Below are positions 13,941 through 20,710 of a stretch of DNA of 25,406 nt, piece after piece. The notes below the pieces were generated by a model that searched no databases, was not told where the DNA came from, and was given only the letters and a program-made list of their open reading frames with translations. Source of the DNA: a virus; the IMG/VR virus record IMGVR_UViG_3300046169_000019, positions 1 to 25,406 of that record, one strand, 5' to 3'. A program made the translations under genes and the position numbers. Position 1 is the first letter of the stretch; each line of letters begins with the position of its first letter.

Positions 13941-14045
13941 AACAAAAAAACACCGATTGCCTTTTACGACAACCGATGCAGCCTAAATTAGGCTTGACTA
14001 GCGTGACCACATAGGGGGTATAGGTCACGATTTCTGAGGAAACTG

Positions 14046-14237
14046 CTACTGTAATGCATCTTCTGGGCAGGGACAGTTATGGTTGTTTCCTGGGGTATCT
14101 GTCTCCCAGTACTGACCACACTTTTCACACTTCTTGTACTCTGGTTTTTGTTCTTTAGTACCAAAGATTGCATCATAGTTATCTTCATATTGTTTTCTGT
14201 TTGGGATGGGTCGTGGGGATGAACCTTTGCCAGACAT
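14046..14237 (-). CDS. Small zinc-ribbon protein
   Basis: A 63-residue protein from the ATG at 14237. A GTG six nt upstream touches the AAGGAG ribosome site, so it is less likely. The N-terminus is MSGKGSSPRPIPNRKQYEDN followed by YDAIFG, a block I associate with a small protein common in phages of unknown role. The C-terminal half has CEKCGQYW and later HNCPCPED, giving a possible Cys-rich metal site (CxxC plus H/C/C). The gene follows a promoter-like motif. It could be a small regulator or scaffold; no function is established. Confidence 0.82.
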   Translation of the reverse strand: MSGKGSSPRPIPNRKQYEDNYDAIFGTKEQKPEYKKCEKCGQYWETDTPGNNHNCPCPEDALQ

Positions 14238-14270
14238 AGACACTCCTTATTGTTATTTTTCTAGTTTGTC

Positions 14271-14295
14271 TCTCTAAGGGTGGACAAAACTGTTT
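14271..14295 (-). promoter_or_regulatory. Phage RNA polymerase promoter-like motif ahead of the zinc-ribbon gene
   Basis: The minus strand reads AAACAGTTTTGTCCACCC then TTAGAGAGA, an exact consensus match in the gap between the second holin-like gene and the zinc-ribbon gene. Confidence 0.75.
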
Positions 14296-14673
14296 CTACT
14301 TACTTTTACCAACACCTTTGACACGTTCCATTGTTCTAAGACCACCTAGCCCAAGCATCCCCATAAGCACTGGAAGCATGGTAGAAGTGTCTGCTTGTGG
14401 TACGGTAATACCAAAGGGTGCAGCTAGAGGTGATATAAGGAAGTTCACCATGAAGCCCAGTACACATACCCAGGCAGTCGCAGGTCTCCAAGAAGACTGA
14501 AACCAGTTACCCTTAGCTTCTTCTTTATTGACAGCTATCTGTGCCAGGGAAATCTCCTGAGCGTGTTTCTGAGCCATCGTTGATATGTCATGGGCTAGTT
14601 TTGACTTGAGGTCTTTGTCTTCAATGAACTTGTCTAGCAGTCCAGTCACTGGTCCAATTAAATTAGTCAACAT
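14296..14673 (-). CDS. Holin-like protein (GTA_holin_3TM type)
   Basis: A 125-residue protein from the ATG at 14673, 8 nt after AAGGAG. An upstream GTG is too close to that site. A charged, helical N-terminal half leads to SSWRPATAWVCVLGFMVNFL, a hydrophobic segment, then a second (MLPVLMGMLGLGG) and a basic tail. The 'W..SWRP..A' turn before the membrane segments is characteristic of the three-TM holin family found in gene transfer agents and phages. It would open the inner membrane for the lysozyme, whose stop codon it overlaps. With the small holin at 15051-15260, the cassette has two holin candidates; one may modulate the other. Confidence 0.82.
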   Translation of the reverse strand: MLTNLIGPVTGLLDKFIEDKDLKSKLAHDISTMAQKHAQEISLAQIAVNKEEAKGNWFQSSWRPATAWVCVLGFMVNFLISPLAAPFGITVPQADTSTMLPVLMGMLGLGGLRTMERVKGVGKSK

Positions 14674-15085
14674 CGTCACAACTCCTTATCATCTCAGCGA
14701 CTTCTAGTGCTCTATAGCCAACCTGGGTGGCATAGCGTGAATCCAACAGCTCATTGGCAGCCTTAGTAAACTTGTGCTCTCTTAAGAGACCTAGAGTCTT
14801 CCTAAACTGCATTAGCCTGGTGATGCCTAGGTTGAACGCTAGGTTAACCAGAGCCTCTTGAGCAGCTCCTGGTAACGAGTGAAAGAACGTGATGTTTCTC
14901 TCTAGGTCATCCAGGGCATCGTTGATATCTTCTTCAAGCATCATCGTTGCTACTCGCTTAGACACACCCTTCTCTTCCAGGTTATGTCCTACACCGATAG
15001 TCCAGACTCCTGCTGTACATTTGTACATATCCAGGACCAGGCCTTCGTGCTTAATCAGAGTCTCTTTTATTCTTTCGATATTCAT
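14663..15085 (-). CDS. Endolysin, GH24 lysozyme (T4 lysozyme-like)
   Basis: A 140-residue muramidase. The catalytic region is KHEGLVLDMYKCTAGVWTIG then VGHN, giving Glu14, Cys23 and Thr29, the E-8-D/C-5-T triad of GH24. Where T4 lysozyme has Asp20 this protein has Cys, a replacement seen in some natural GH24 enzymes and known to keep activity when made in T4 lysozyme. The rest (AQEALVNLAFNLG, FRKTLGLL, GYRALEVAEMI) fits the helical lobe. There is no signal peptide or SAR segment, so release needs a holin. It overlaps both neighbouring genes, fitting a lysis operon. Confidence 0.95.
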   Translation of the reverse strand: MNIERIKETLIKHEGLVLDMYKCTAGVWTIGVGHNLEEKGVSKRVATMMLEEDINDALDDLERNITFFHSLPGAAQEALVNLAFNLGITRLMQFRKTLGLLREHKFTKAANELLDSRYATQVGYRALEVAEMIRSCDDVD

Positions 15086-15260
15086 GTATGTTTGCTCTCG
15101 TTTTAGTTATTAAGTATTGACAGGTTTTAGTTTCAAATATTCTTATGCCTAGCCATATAATCGTGAACAGCGAAGCTGTGGGTGGCAGCCATGCTGCTAG
15201 GGATAGAACGCCAGTTGATGCTGCAGCAACATCCAGTACGTCTTTTTCTTGTAAAGCCAT
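15051..15260 (-). CDS. Small holin
   Basis: A 69-residue protein with a short soluble N-terminus (MALQEKDVLDVAAASTG), one or two hydrophobic stretches (VLSLAAWL, then TASLFTIIWLGIRIF) separated by two prolines, and a highly basic C-terminus (KTRANIHEYRKNKRD). This matches the layout of T7 gp17.5-type class II holins and of small holins in marine podoviruses. It lies directly ahead of the lysozyme gene, overlapping it by 35 nt, and AGGAAG precedes the ATG. It is expected to time lysis. Confidence 0.82.
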   Translation of the reverse strand: MALQEKDVLDVAAASTGVLSLAAWLPPTASLFTIIWLGIRIFETKTCQYLITKTRANIHEYRKNKRDSD

Positions 15261-15314
15261 AGGGGGACTTCCTAAGTTGTCTAGGTGGTTAGAAGGTGTA
15301 ATGTAAAGGGGGTG

Positions 15315-15791
15315 TTACTTGAGGGGATTTCCTAGATATTCTACTGCTTGCCAGAGGTCTGAAGCCTCAATTTTAAGCTTATCTAAAGTATCTTTTGAGT
15401 CAGCCATATCAGCGACAATTAGCTCTGCTTGTTTAACAGTACTCTTCATTGTCTCAATGTCTTTCTCTAGTGTGTTGACCTGGTTCTGTATGGTGAGTAG
15501 ACCAGTCTGTTGGTCCTTGATAATCACCAGGTTAGTCCCTAGTTCTGCTAGTTTGCCCTGGAGCTTAGATACGTCATTAGCCTTTAGTTCTTGCTCTATC
15601 AGCAGTACCTTTTCTTCCAGGGGAACAATGTCTGGGATAACTACAGCCTCAACCTTTTCTAAACGTCCATACAGGCTGCTTGCAGTCCAGACGAATGAAC
15701 CCAAGGTGGTCGCTAGTGATGCCACGAGGACAATGTAGATTCCCTTGAGCTTCACACCACCTATTGATAATTCAGTTTCTGCTAGATTCAT
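15315..15791 (-). CDS. Membrane-anchored coiled-coil protein, possible inner-membrane spanin
   Basis: A 158-residue protein with an N-terminal membrane segment (IYIVLVASLATTLGSFVW, residues ~19-36) and then about 110 residues of alpha-helical heptads (LEEKVLLIEQELKAND, VNTLEKDIETMKSTVKQAEL), ending WQAVEYLGNPLK. The N-in/C-out topology with a periplasmic coiled coil is that of an i-spanin, and it sits in the lysis cassette. No embedded or adjacent small lipoprotein (o-spanin) is evident, so the spanin call is tentative. Its start overlaps the upstream exported protein's stop (ATGA). Confidence 0.75.
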   Translation of the reverse strand: MNLAETELSIGGVKLKGIYIVLVASLATTLGSFVWTASSLYGRLEKVEAVVIPDIVPLEEKVLLIEQELKANDVSKLQGKLAELGTNLVIIKDQQTGLLTIQNQVNTLEKDIETMKSTVKQAELIVADMADSKDTLDKLKIEASDLWQAVEYLGNPLK

Positions 15792-16627
15792 ATGTCACAT
15801 TCCGTTTGATTCATGAAGCATTCGTAGCCTTGGGCTACTGGGCTTGTCTTAAAGAAGTCTGACTCAGCACCTGCTGCCAGAATGTCAGCTTCAGTGACAT
15901 AGAGGTCTAAACCAAAGTTATTACCATTGAGGTAGACAGCGGTAAGGTTTCTTGTGGTGTTGTAACCCATAGTCACCCACTGCTGATTAGCATCGTAGAA
16001 GATAGTGGTTTGCTCTGCTGTGGTGTTTGCGTTCTCCACAGACTGCTCAAGGAATGCCATTGCTTCAGGGTTAGCTGCTACACTCAAGTAGGCCGAGGCA
16101 TTATTTGCGTGTATCTCGACATCTGTGGTTGCCTGGTTAAATGTGTCCACCTCTGACTGGTCAATAGTCAGTACTTCAACATTGTTAGTTACAAAGGATT
16201 GAACCTCTGCTTCTTCATTGGGATTACCTTCAGCTGCTACAGCCATCTCTTGTACCTGGAGTGCTGTAGACATATCGACAACTACGGTGGTGAAGGAATC
16301 TATGGCTTGGTCCATAAGCTCAAGCTCGTCCATAGCTTTACTATGGAAGACCGACTGGAGGTCACCATGTGGCATATAGCTAGTGATACCATACAAAGCA
16401 TTGTTGTAAGCCTGTAGCTGCTCAGAAGTGATGTGAGCTGTCTCAGCCAGGTTACCTGATGACAATGAGCCTCCCTGGTGTGCATATTCTGTAGCAGCAC
16501 CTACCAGGAGGACACCCTGGGTAATTTGGTTAGCTATGGCTGCACTGGATTCTACTAGGTCATCATATTGGTCATTTGATAGAGCTGCGGAACTTAGCAA
16601 TAACAGAGATATTAGTGTCTTCTTCAT
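15788..16627 (-). CDS. Exported protein of unknown function (279 aa)
   Basis: A clear Sec signal peptide (MKKTLISLLLLSSAALSNDQ; likely cleavage after ALS) precedes a 260-residue, mostly helical, Ala/Thr/Asn-rich mature protein. The C-terminus has a closely spaced cysteine pair (YECFMNQTECDI), probably a disulphide in the periplasm. The start lies inside the preceding exported gene (56-nt overlap), so the pair looks translationally coupled. I recognise no family. Candidates are a periplasmic lysis helper, a superinfection-exclusion factor or a virion protein exported by accident of homology. None is demonstrated. Confidence 0.8.
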   Translation of the reverse strand: MKKTLISLLLLSSAALSNDQYDDLVESSAAIANQITQGVLLVGAATEYAHQGGSLSSGNLAETAHITSEQLQAYNNALYGITSYMPHGDLQSVFHSKAMDELELMDQAIDSFTTVVVDMSTALQVQEMAVAAEGNPNEEAEVQSFVTNNVEVLTIDQSEVDTFNQATTDVEIHANNASAYLSVAANPEAMAFLEQSVENANTTAEQTTIFYDANQQWVTMGYNTTRNLTAVYLNGNNFGLDLYVTEADILAAGAESDFFKTSPVAQGYECFMNQTECDI

Positions 16628-17213
16628 CGGTTTCTTCTGCTCCTATATTAAGTATGGTGTCATACCAGTCCTTGGTGTCTTTGTTGTAATCAGGTATGTA
16701 CACTTCAGGCTGCCTACGCATCATTAGAAACGCACGTTTACCTACGACTAACTTGCCATTAGATAACAGCGGACATGGTGTTGCCGAGACAAGCATAGCT
16801 TTCCATACAGATAGGTCCTGGCACATGAGTGCGATGGCAGGTATCTTCATAGAAAGGTCTGAAAGCAGCTTACTGTCACGCCTCCTGGTACACCCTTCAT
16901 CGATAGTGTAACCACCAGAGGAGAACCCTACGCTCAGGGTCTGTAGTGAACCTCCAGTACCTTTGAGACAGGTGTCCATACCAGAGCTCATGTACGAAGG
17001 AGATATAGCACTGCCTACTGGCATCTGGCTGCTAGACCCTGCTCCGTTGTATGTGTTCTGGGTTGTGGTTGATGTGTCTGTGGTATTGTTGTTGCTTGAG
17101 ACTTGGGCTCCGTCACCTGTGAAAGAATTAAGTGAGCCTTCTTGCTTTACTTCTGATTTAGCTAGAGAGCTTAGACATAGTAACAGGAGTAAAACTATGG
17201 TTTTTGTTACCAT
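16572..17213 (-). CDS. Exported protein of unknown function (213 aa)
   Basis: The N-terminus MVTKTIVLLLLLCLSSLAKS is a strong Sec signal peptide with a likely cleavage after SLA. The cysteine at 13 is not in a lipobox. The mature protein begins with a Ser/Thr/Asn-rich linker (residues ~25-60), then a compact domain with four cysteines (MDTCLKG, DEGCTRRRDS, ALMCQDLS, TPCPLL) suggesting two disulphides, and ends in an acidic, Asp-rich stretch. AGGAG sits 6 nt before the ATG. It heads the exported-protein/lysis operon after the fibre module. No family is recognised. Confidence 0.8.
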   Translation of the reverse strand: MVTKTIVLLLLLCLSSLAKSEVKQEGSLNSFTGDGAQVSSNNNTTDTSTTTQNTYNGAGSSSQMPVGSAISPSYMSSGMDTCLKGTGGSLQTLSVGFSSGGYTIDEGCTRRRDSKLLSDLSMKIPAIALMCQDLSVWKAMLVSATPCPLLSNGKLVVGKRAFLMMRRQPEVYIPDYNKDTKDWYDTILNIGAEETDEEDTNISVIAKFRSSIK

Positions 17214-17229
17214 GTTGTTCTCCTAAGAA

Positions 17230-17433
17230 TTATCGTGGTATTTCGTGTAATACGTTATAGTCAACTACGTCATCATATAGCTTCGTACCACGCAAAACTT
17301 GTTCAATAGTTTCATCGCTGACAGATGCCAAAGCTAATGCTTCTGCACCATCAATCGCTTCTTGTTTAGTAGCGTACTCTTGATGCTTAATAGTTTCATT
17401 TCCGCCAATAAGCGTATACCCAACTACATACAT
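17230..17433 (-). CDS. Hypothetical small protein downstream of the tail fibre
   Basis: A 67-residue protein (begins MYVVGYTLIGGNETIKHQEY) with an alternating beta start and an amphipathic helix (TKQEAIDGAEALALASV). The AGAGGAG ribosome site lies inside the last codons of the fibre gene and the stop of the fibre is 1 nt away, so it is tightly coupled to the fibre. Like the fibre it lacks CCWGG sites, so both may have arrived as one cassette. A fibre chaperone or assembly role is possible by position only. Confidence 0.72.
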   Translation of the reverse strand: MYVVGYTLIGGNETIKHQEYATKQEAIDGAEALALASVSDETIEQVLRGTKLYDDVVDYNVLHEIPR

Positions 17434-17434
17434 A

Positions 17435-19684
17435 TTAAAGCTCCTCTACGTCTGTAAATGTCACTGTTGTTCCTAAAACTTGCCCACTGTCGGCAGTTGT
17501 ATACTCTTTCATTTTTAATGTATATGATAAAGCGGCATCGTCATAAGATGTTTTAAACTTAAATGAGTGTGGCTGTGCGCCAACAGAAACATATCTTTCA
17601 TCTACCTCTTTAGTAACAGTTAAAGTTGCACCTGCGCTTTCAAAAGCATAAGGGCTGTAGTAGAAAGTATCGCCAGTGTTAAAAGAAACCCCCGGATTAT
17701 CGTAAGTCATTAGGTAAGTTCTATTGTTAACACTATCGTACTTCCATGCAGTAATTATACCTTCAGATGTTCCTGTACCTGTATTTATTCTGCCAAACTC
17801 AGTGAATAAATGCGTATAGTCACCAGAAACATAATACCAAGCAAAATTGGAATAACCATTATACTCAGGATTGTATGTGCTTTCTTTTGTAGCTGTACCC
17901 ATATTAGTAACTGTACCGCCACCTGTGGGTACAGTCATCTGCAACTGAAGAAATAAATCATTTGTGTTAGAGCTTACATAGTACCATTTGATTGCGATAT
18001 CTAAGTCTAAATATCTAGCACACTCTACAGGGGTTGCGGGATGCACTATAGTGTCGTAAAGACCTACGTTGTTATAACTTGTATTTAAAGCATATGCCTG
18101 ATTATCTGCTCTAAGCTGTGTGTGCTTAACTCTATGATAAGGAATAGTATCTAATCTAGCGCCATCTGTGGCTACATCTCTTCCATCAACAGTGCCTGTT
18201 ACTGTAATATCACCTGTTACACTTGCGCCACCATATAGGTAAGCTATCCCTGTTACAGAAAGATTTGCTGTTCCGCTTGGTAGAATACCTATACTTACAC
18301 CGCCAGTAAAGGTAGCACCTGATAAGTTTGCTTTACCTGAGATGTCTTGATGGGTTGTTAAGTAACCCACAGCATCATGGTCTCCCCAACTATAGGCTGT
18401 ATCCGCGCTAGTACCTTGTGCGGCTGTAGCATAATCAGAAGAATCAAAAGCCTTAACCTGTGCTAGGTTAGTTACTTCTGAATCCATTAATGCTCCTGCG
18501 GCAGTTACGTTAACTGTATCCGTTACGTCTGCGCTTGCTTCAATGCCGTCTAGTTTAGTGCCATCAGTAGCTACATCTCTTCCATCAACAGTACCACCTA
18601 CTGAGATGTTTCCTACTAATCCCATACTCCCGCTACAAGAGAATGTTGAGCCAGAGATTGTACTCCCTGACACTGTGTTTGTGGCAGAGACTGTAGCCCC
18701 TGACACTGTTCCTGTGCTTGTTGTAATGTCACCGCTAGATGTTACAAAGTTACCGCCTTGAGAGCTAATTCCGCCATACTGTGAGCTAAAACCTGTTGTT
18801 GAAGTAAAGTCATTTGCACTGATATCCCCTGTGCTTGATACGTTACCAGTAAAACTAGCACCTGATAAGTTAGCTTTGTCTGAAAGGCTATTAGTTACTG
18901 TGGTAGAGAAGTTAGCATCATCGCCTAATGCAGATGCTAGTTCGTTTAGAGTATCAAGGGTAGCAGGTGCAGAATCTACAAGACCGCTAACTGCTGTGTC
19001 TACATAGGTTTCAGTTGCGTAGGTGCTAGAGTCTACACTATAAGCACCTACACCATCGCGCTTCATTAATCCGTTGCTAGTGAAGTCTCCATCTACTAAT
19101 ACATCAGCATGGCTTGTTTCTGCTGTTAGATATGATTGCAGGTCGCTTATTTGTGACTCTGTAATACTTACACCTGCATTAATAGCTGATTGGTGCTGTG
19201 TTACGCTACTTTCTGTAATGTAGTCATCTGGGACATCATCCCATGTTACGGCAGTAGATAGATTGTTGGCTTCTGTATATGACGTTAGGAATCTACCATC
19301 TAGGTCTGTAGTAACTGTACCGCTGTTAGCTTTGGTAAGTGTTAATGTACCATCAGCAGTGTCAAATGATGCTGATGTAATCTCTAAGTTCTGTGCTGCA
19401 GTTGCAGATGCTAATGCGTTGGCTTCTGAGGTTGCTGCGTTAGATTCTGAGGTTAAAGCACTAGCTGCTGAACTGGATGCGTTAGTTTCTGAGGTTAAAG
19501 CATTAGATGCTGAACTAGCAGCATTAGTTTTTGAAGTTAAAGCATTAGCTTCTGAAGTTGCGGCATTAGTTTCTGAGGTGGCTGCATCAGCTGCAGACTG
19601 TGCTGCAGCATTAGCAGAACTTTCGACTGCATCGGCTTTCTCTGAGGTTATACCTGTACCAGAGTAAAAAGAAGTCTTAGGCAT
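17435..19684 (-). CDS. Tail fibre, 749 aa
   Basis: A long fibre with four visible parts: a short head (MPKTSFYSGTGITSEKAD); an Ala/Ser/Thr/Asn heptad repeat region (residues ~34-92) expected to form a trimeric shaft; a beta-rich middle with repeated modules (DKANLSGASFTGNVS and GKANLSGATFTGGVS; VDGRDVATDGTKLDGIEA and VDGRDVATDGARLD); and a C-terminal ~230-residue region rich in Tyr/Asn/Thr, likely the receptor-binding end. These modules are typical of fibres of marine phages. It would bind the host surface. GAGGA precedes the ATG. By eye it holds no CCWGG site in 2,250 nt while neighbours have many, which suggests recent exchange. Confidence 0.92.
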   Translation of the reverse strand: MPKTSFYSGTGITSEKADAVESSANAAAQSAADAATSETNAATSEANALTSKTNAASSASNALTSETNASSSAASALTSESNAATSEANALASATAAQNLEITSASFDTADGTLTLTKANSGTVTTDLDGRFLTSYTEANNLSTAVTWDDVPDDYITESSVTQHQSAINAGVSITESQISDLQSYLTAETSHADVLVDGDFTSNGLMKRDGVGAYSVDSSTYATETYVDTAVSGLVDSAPATLDTLNELASALGDDANFSTTVTNSLSDKANLSGASFTGNVSSTGDISANDFTSTTGFSSQYGGISSQGGNFVTSSGDITTSTGTVSGATVSATNTVSGSTISGSTFSCSGSMGLVGNISVGGTVDGRDVATDGTKLDGIEASADVTDTVNVTAAGALMDSEVTNLAQVKAFDSSDYATAAQGTSADTAYSWGDHDAVGYLTTHQDISGKANLSGATFTGGVSIGILPSGTANLSVTGIAYLYGGASVTGDITVTGTVDGRDVATDGARLDTIPYHRVKHTQLRADNQAYALNTSYNNVGLYDTIVHPATPVECARYLDLDIAIKWYYVSSNTNDLFLQLQMTVPTGGGTVTNMGTATKESTYNPEYNGYSNFAWYYVSGDYTHLFTEFGRINTGTGTSEGIITAWKYDSVNNRTYLMTYDNPGVSFNTGDTFYYSPYAFESAGATLTVTKEVDERYVSVGAQPHSFKFKTSYDDAALSYTLKMKEYTTADSGQVLGTTVTFTDVEEL
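19409..19585 (-). repeat. Heptapeptide-coding repeats in the tail fibre
   Basis: About eight imperfect 21-nt units encode seven-residue repeats of the type xTSExNA (for example ATSETNA, LTSKTNA, LTSESNA). The 7-residue period fits a coiled-coil shaft, and the DNA repeats make this a natural site for length change by slippage. Confidence 0.85.
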
Positions 19685-19702
19685 TAGTTGCTTCCTCGCA
19701 GT

Positions 19703-20305
19703 TTAAAGTTCGTAGGATGGTCGCATTCTTTGGAGTGTTCCTGAGAGTTCAGCAACATTGGCTTGTTCCTGGAGCTCAGTCATGAAGTACAGATATTTCT
19801 GGTCGAACACCTGGGCTCTTTCATCCAGGAAATAGTCTGATGCATAGACTAGGGCTGCATAGATAATCAAATCACTTGCAACTCGTGCCAGGCTGTTTTC
19901 GTCTGTGTCTGTAGCCATCTCAGGAAACTCTGAGTAATAGTTGATAGACACAGTTCCTTTAGCAGGTTCAGGACTCAATAGTATCTTGTTCCCTTGCCTA
20001 CAAAAGTAACGTGGGATGCCTGAGTTACCGTTGTCTTTTAGAGCTAACATATCGCCCAGGGGGACACGCTCAAGCTCATGTTTATCGTGGTATATGGATA
20101 TTGCTTCCAGGTAGTCATCGGGTACTACGATAGAATCTATGGTAGTTGTGACATTAAATTCGTATATCTTTTCCATGATAGGTATTCTTAGTGAACGCTG
20201 AATACGAACTATTCCCTGGTCTATGAAAGTGTCAGCCAAGGCATCTGTGATATCACTGCGGTTCAGCAGTGCTTTAAAGTGAGAGCGAATACTTCCATAG
20301 TTCAT
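19703..20305 (-). CDS. Head-tail adaptor / tail tubular protein A-like
   Basis: A 200-residue protein beginning MNYGSIRSHFKALLNRSDIT with an early helical pair, a central beta region (IYEFNVTTTIDSIVVPDDYLEAI shown by VVPDDYLEA at ~58-66), the pattern SGIPRYFCRQGNKILLSPEP (~95-114) and a C-terminal helix (AALVYASDYFLDERAQ). The 'VP.DYLE...' and 'R.GN.I.L.P.P' patterns are those of podovirus adaptor/TTPA (T7 gp11, P22 gp4-type) proteins, which bridge portal and tail. It lies in the head module directly before the fibre. The exact family is inferred. Confidence 0.85.
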   Translation of the reverse strand: MNYGSIRSHFKALLNRSDITDALADTFIDQGIVRIQRSLRIPIMEKIYEFNVTTTIDSIVVPDDYLEAISIYHDKHELERVPLGDMLALKDNGNSGIPRYFCRQGNKILLSPEPAKGTVSINYYSEFPEMATDTDENSLARVASDLIIYAALVYASDYFLDERAQVFDQKYLYFMTELQEQANVAELSGTLQRMRPSYEL

Positions 20306-20308
20306 TAG

Positions 20309-20611
20309 TTATACCTTCTTCTTAGTTGTCAAAAACCCATCGAGGCTTTCTTGTTTCAATCGAGCAACAATGGCATGGGCAGGTTCTTTCATGATGTCGA
20401 ACCCTTCAGTTAGCCATCTTTCGTATACCAGGGCGGGAACCTGGGCTACGCTCATCATCTCGCCTTCAAGTAGTCCGAATGAGTTCTCACGCTGCATCTT
20501 AATGCTGTTCATGAAGTCATCGGAGATATGCTGTTCTTTTTTAAAGTTGAAATTACGAGTATCTGAGTCCAGGATTAAACTGGTTTCTACTTCGTCAAAC
20601 TTTTTTTTCAT
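20309..20611 (-). CDS. Hypothetical structural-module protein
   Basis: A 100-residue protein from the ATG at 20611 (MKKKFDEVETSLILDSDTRN), with AGGACCTCCA just before it. A longer reading would start inside the terminator hairpin at 20626-20692 and is rejected. The middle has an amphipathic helix region (ISDDFMNSIKMQRENSFG) and YERWLTEGFDI, and the C-terminus ends in a run of lysines. No family is recognised. Its position between capsid and adaptor and its 3-nt gap to the adaptor suggest a minor virion or head-completion role. Confidence 0.78.
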   Translation of the reverse strand: MKKKFDEVETSLILDSDTRNFNFKKEQHISDDFMNSIKMQRENSFGLLEGEMMSVAQVPALVYERWLTEGFDIMKEPAHAIVARLKQESLDGFLTTKKKV

Positions 20612-20625
20612 TGGAGGTCCTATAG

Positions 20626-20692
20626 ATAAAAAAGCGGGCAAGGGAGTAGCGATTGTCAAGGAGAGCACAATCCAACCACCGCTCCCCTGCCC
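20626..20692 (-). terminator. Rho-independent terminator after the major capsid gene
   Basis: On the minus strand GGGCAGGGGAG pairs with CTCCCTTGCCC (11 bp, one G-U), and an inner GATTGT/ACAATC stem extends the hairpin. GCTTTTTTAT follows. It probably trims transcription after the highly expressed capsid gene while read-through serves the tail genes. Confidence 0.9.
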
Positions 20693-20710
20693 ACAATCAG
20701 TTAACCAGTC

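Larger units (their letters stand above)
13534..13986. other. Gene-poor island around the tRNA gene
   Basis: No protein gene is visible. The stretch holds short direct repeats (13543-13570), the plus-strand tRNA, hairpin-forming sequences on the minus strand (13806-13822 with a UACG tetraloop; 13868-13881 with CAGTC/GACTG arms; GGCCATCCTGGCC near 13770-13782) and the promoter motif at its right end. A near-palindrome (ATCAATCGATATGAT) lies at about 13738-13752. This is the likely attachment region and may also encode a non-coding RNA. Confidence 0.7.

Noticed and set aside
13988-14188. Minus-strand open frame of 66 codons
   Set aside because: It overlaps the zinc-ribbon gene in another frame, has no ribosome site and shows no recognisable pattern.
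15319-15738. Plus-strand open frame of 139 codons
   Set aside because: It lies entirely antisense to the coiled-coil membrane protein, whose topology and coupling to its neighbours are convincing. Similar antisense frames at 20370-20792, 24524-24895 and 6929-7321 are rejected for the same reason.
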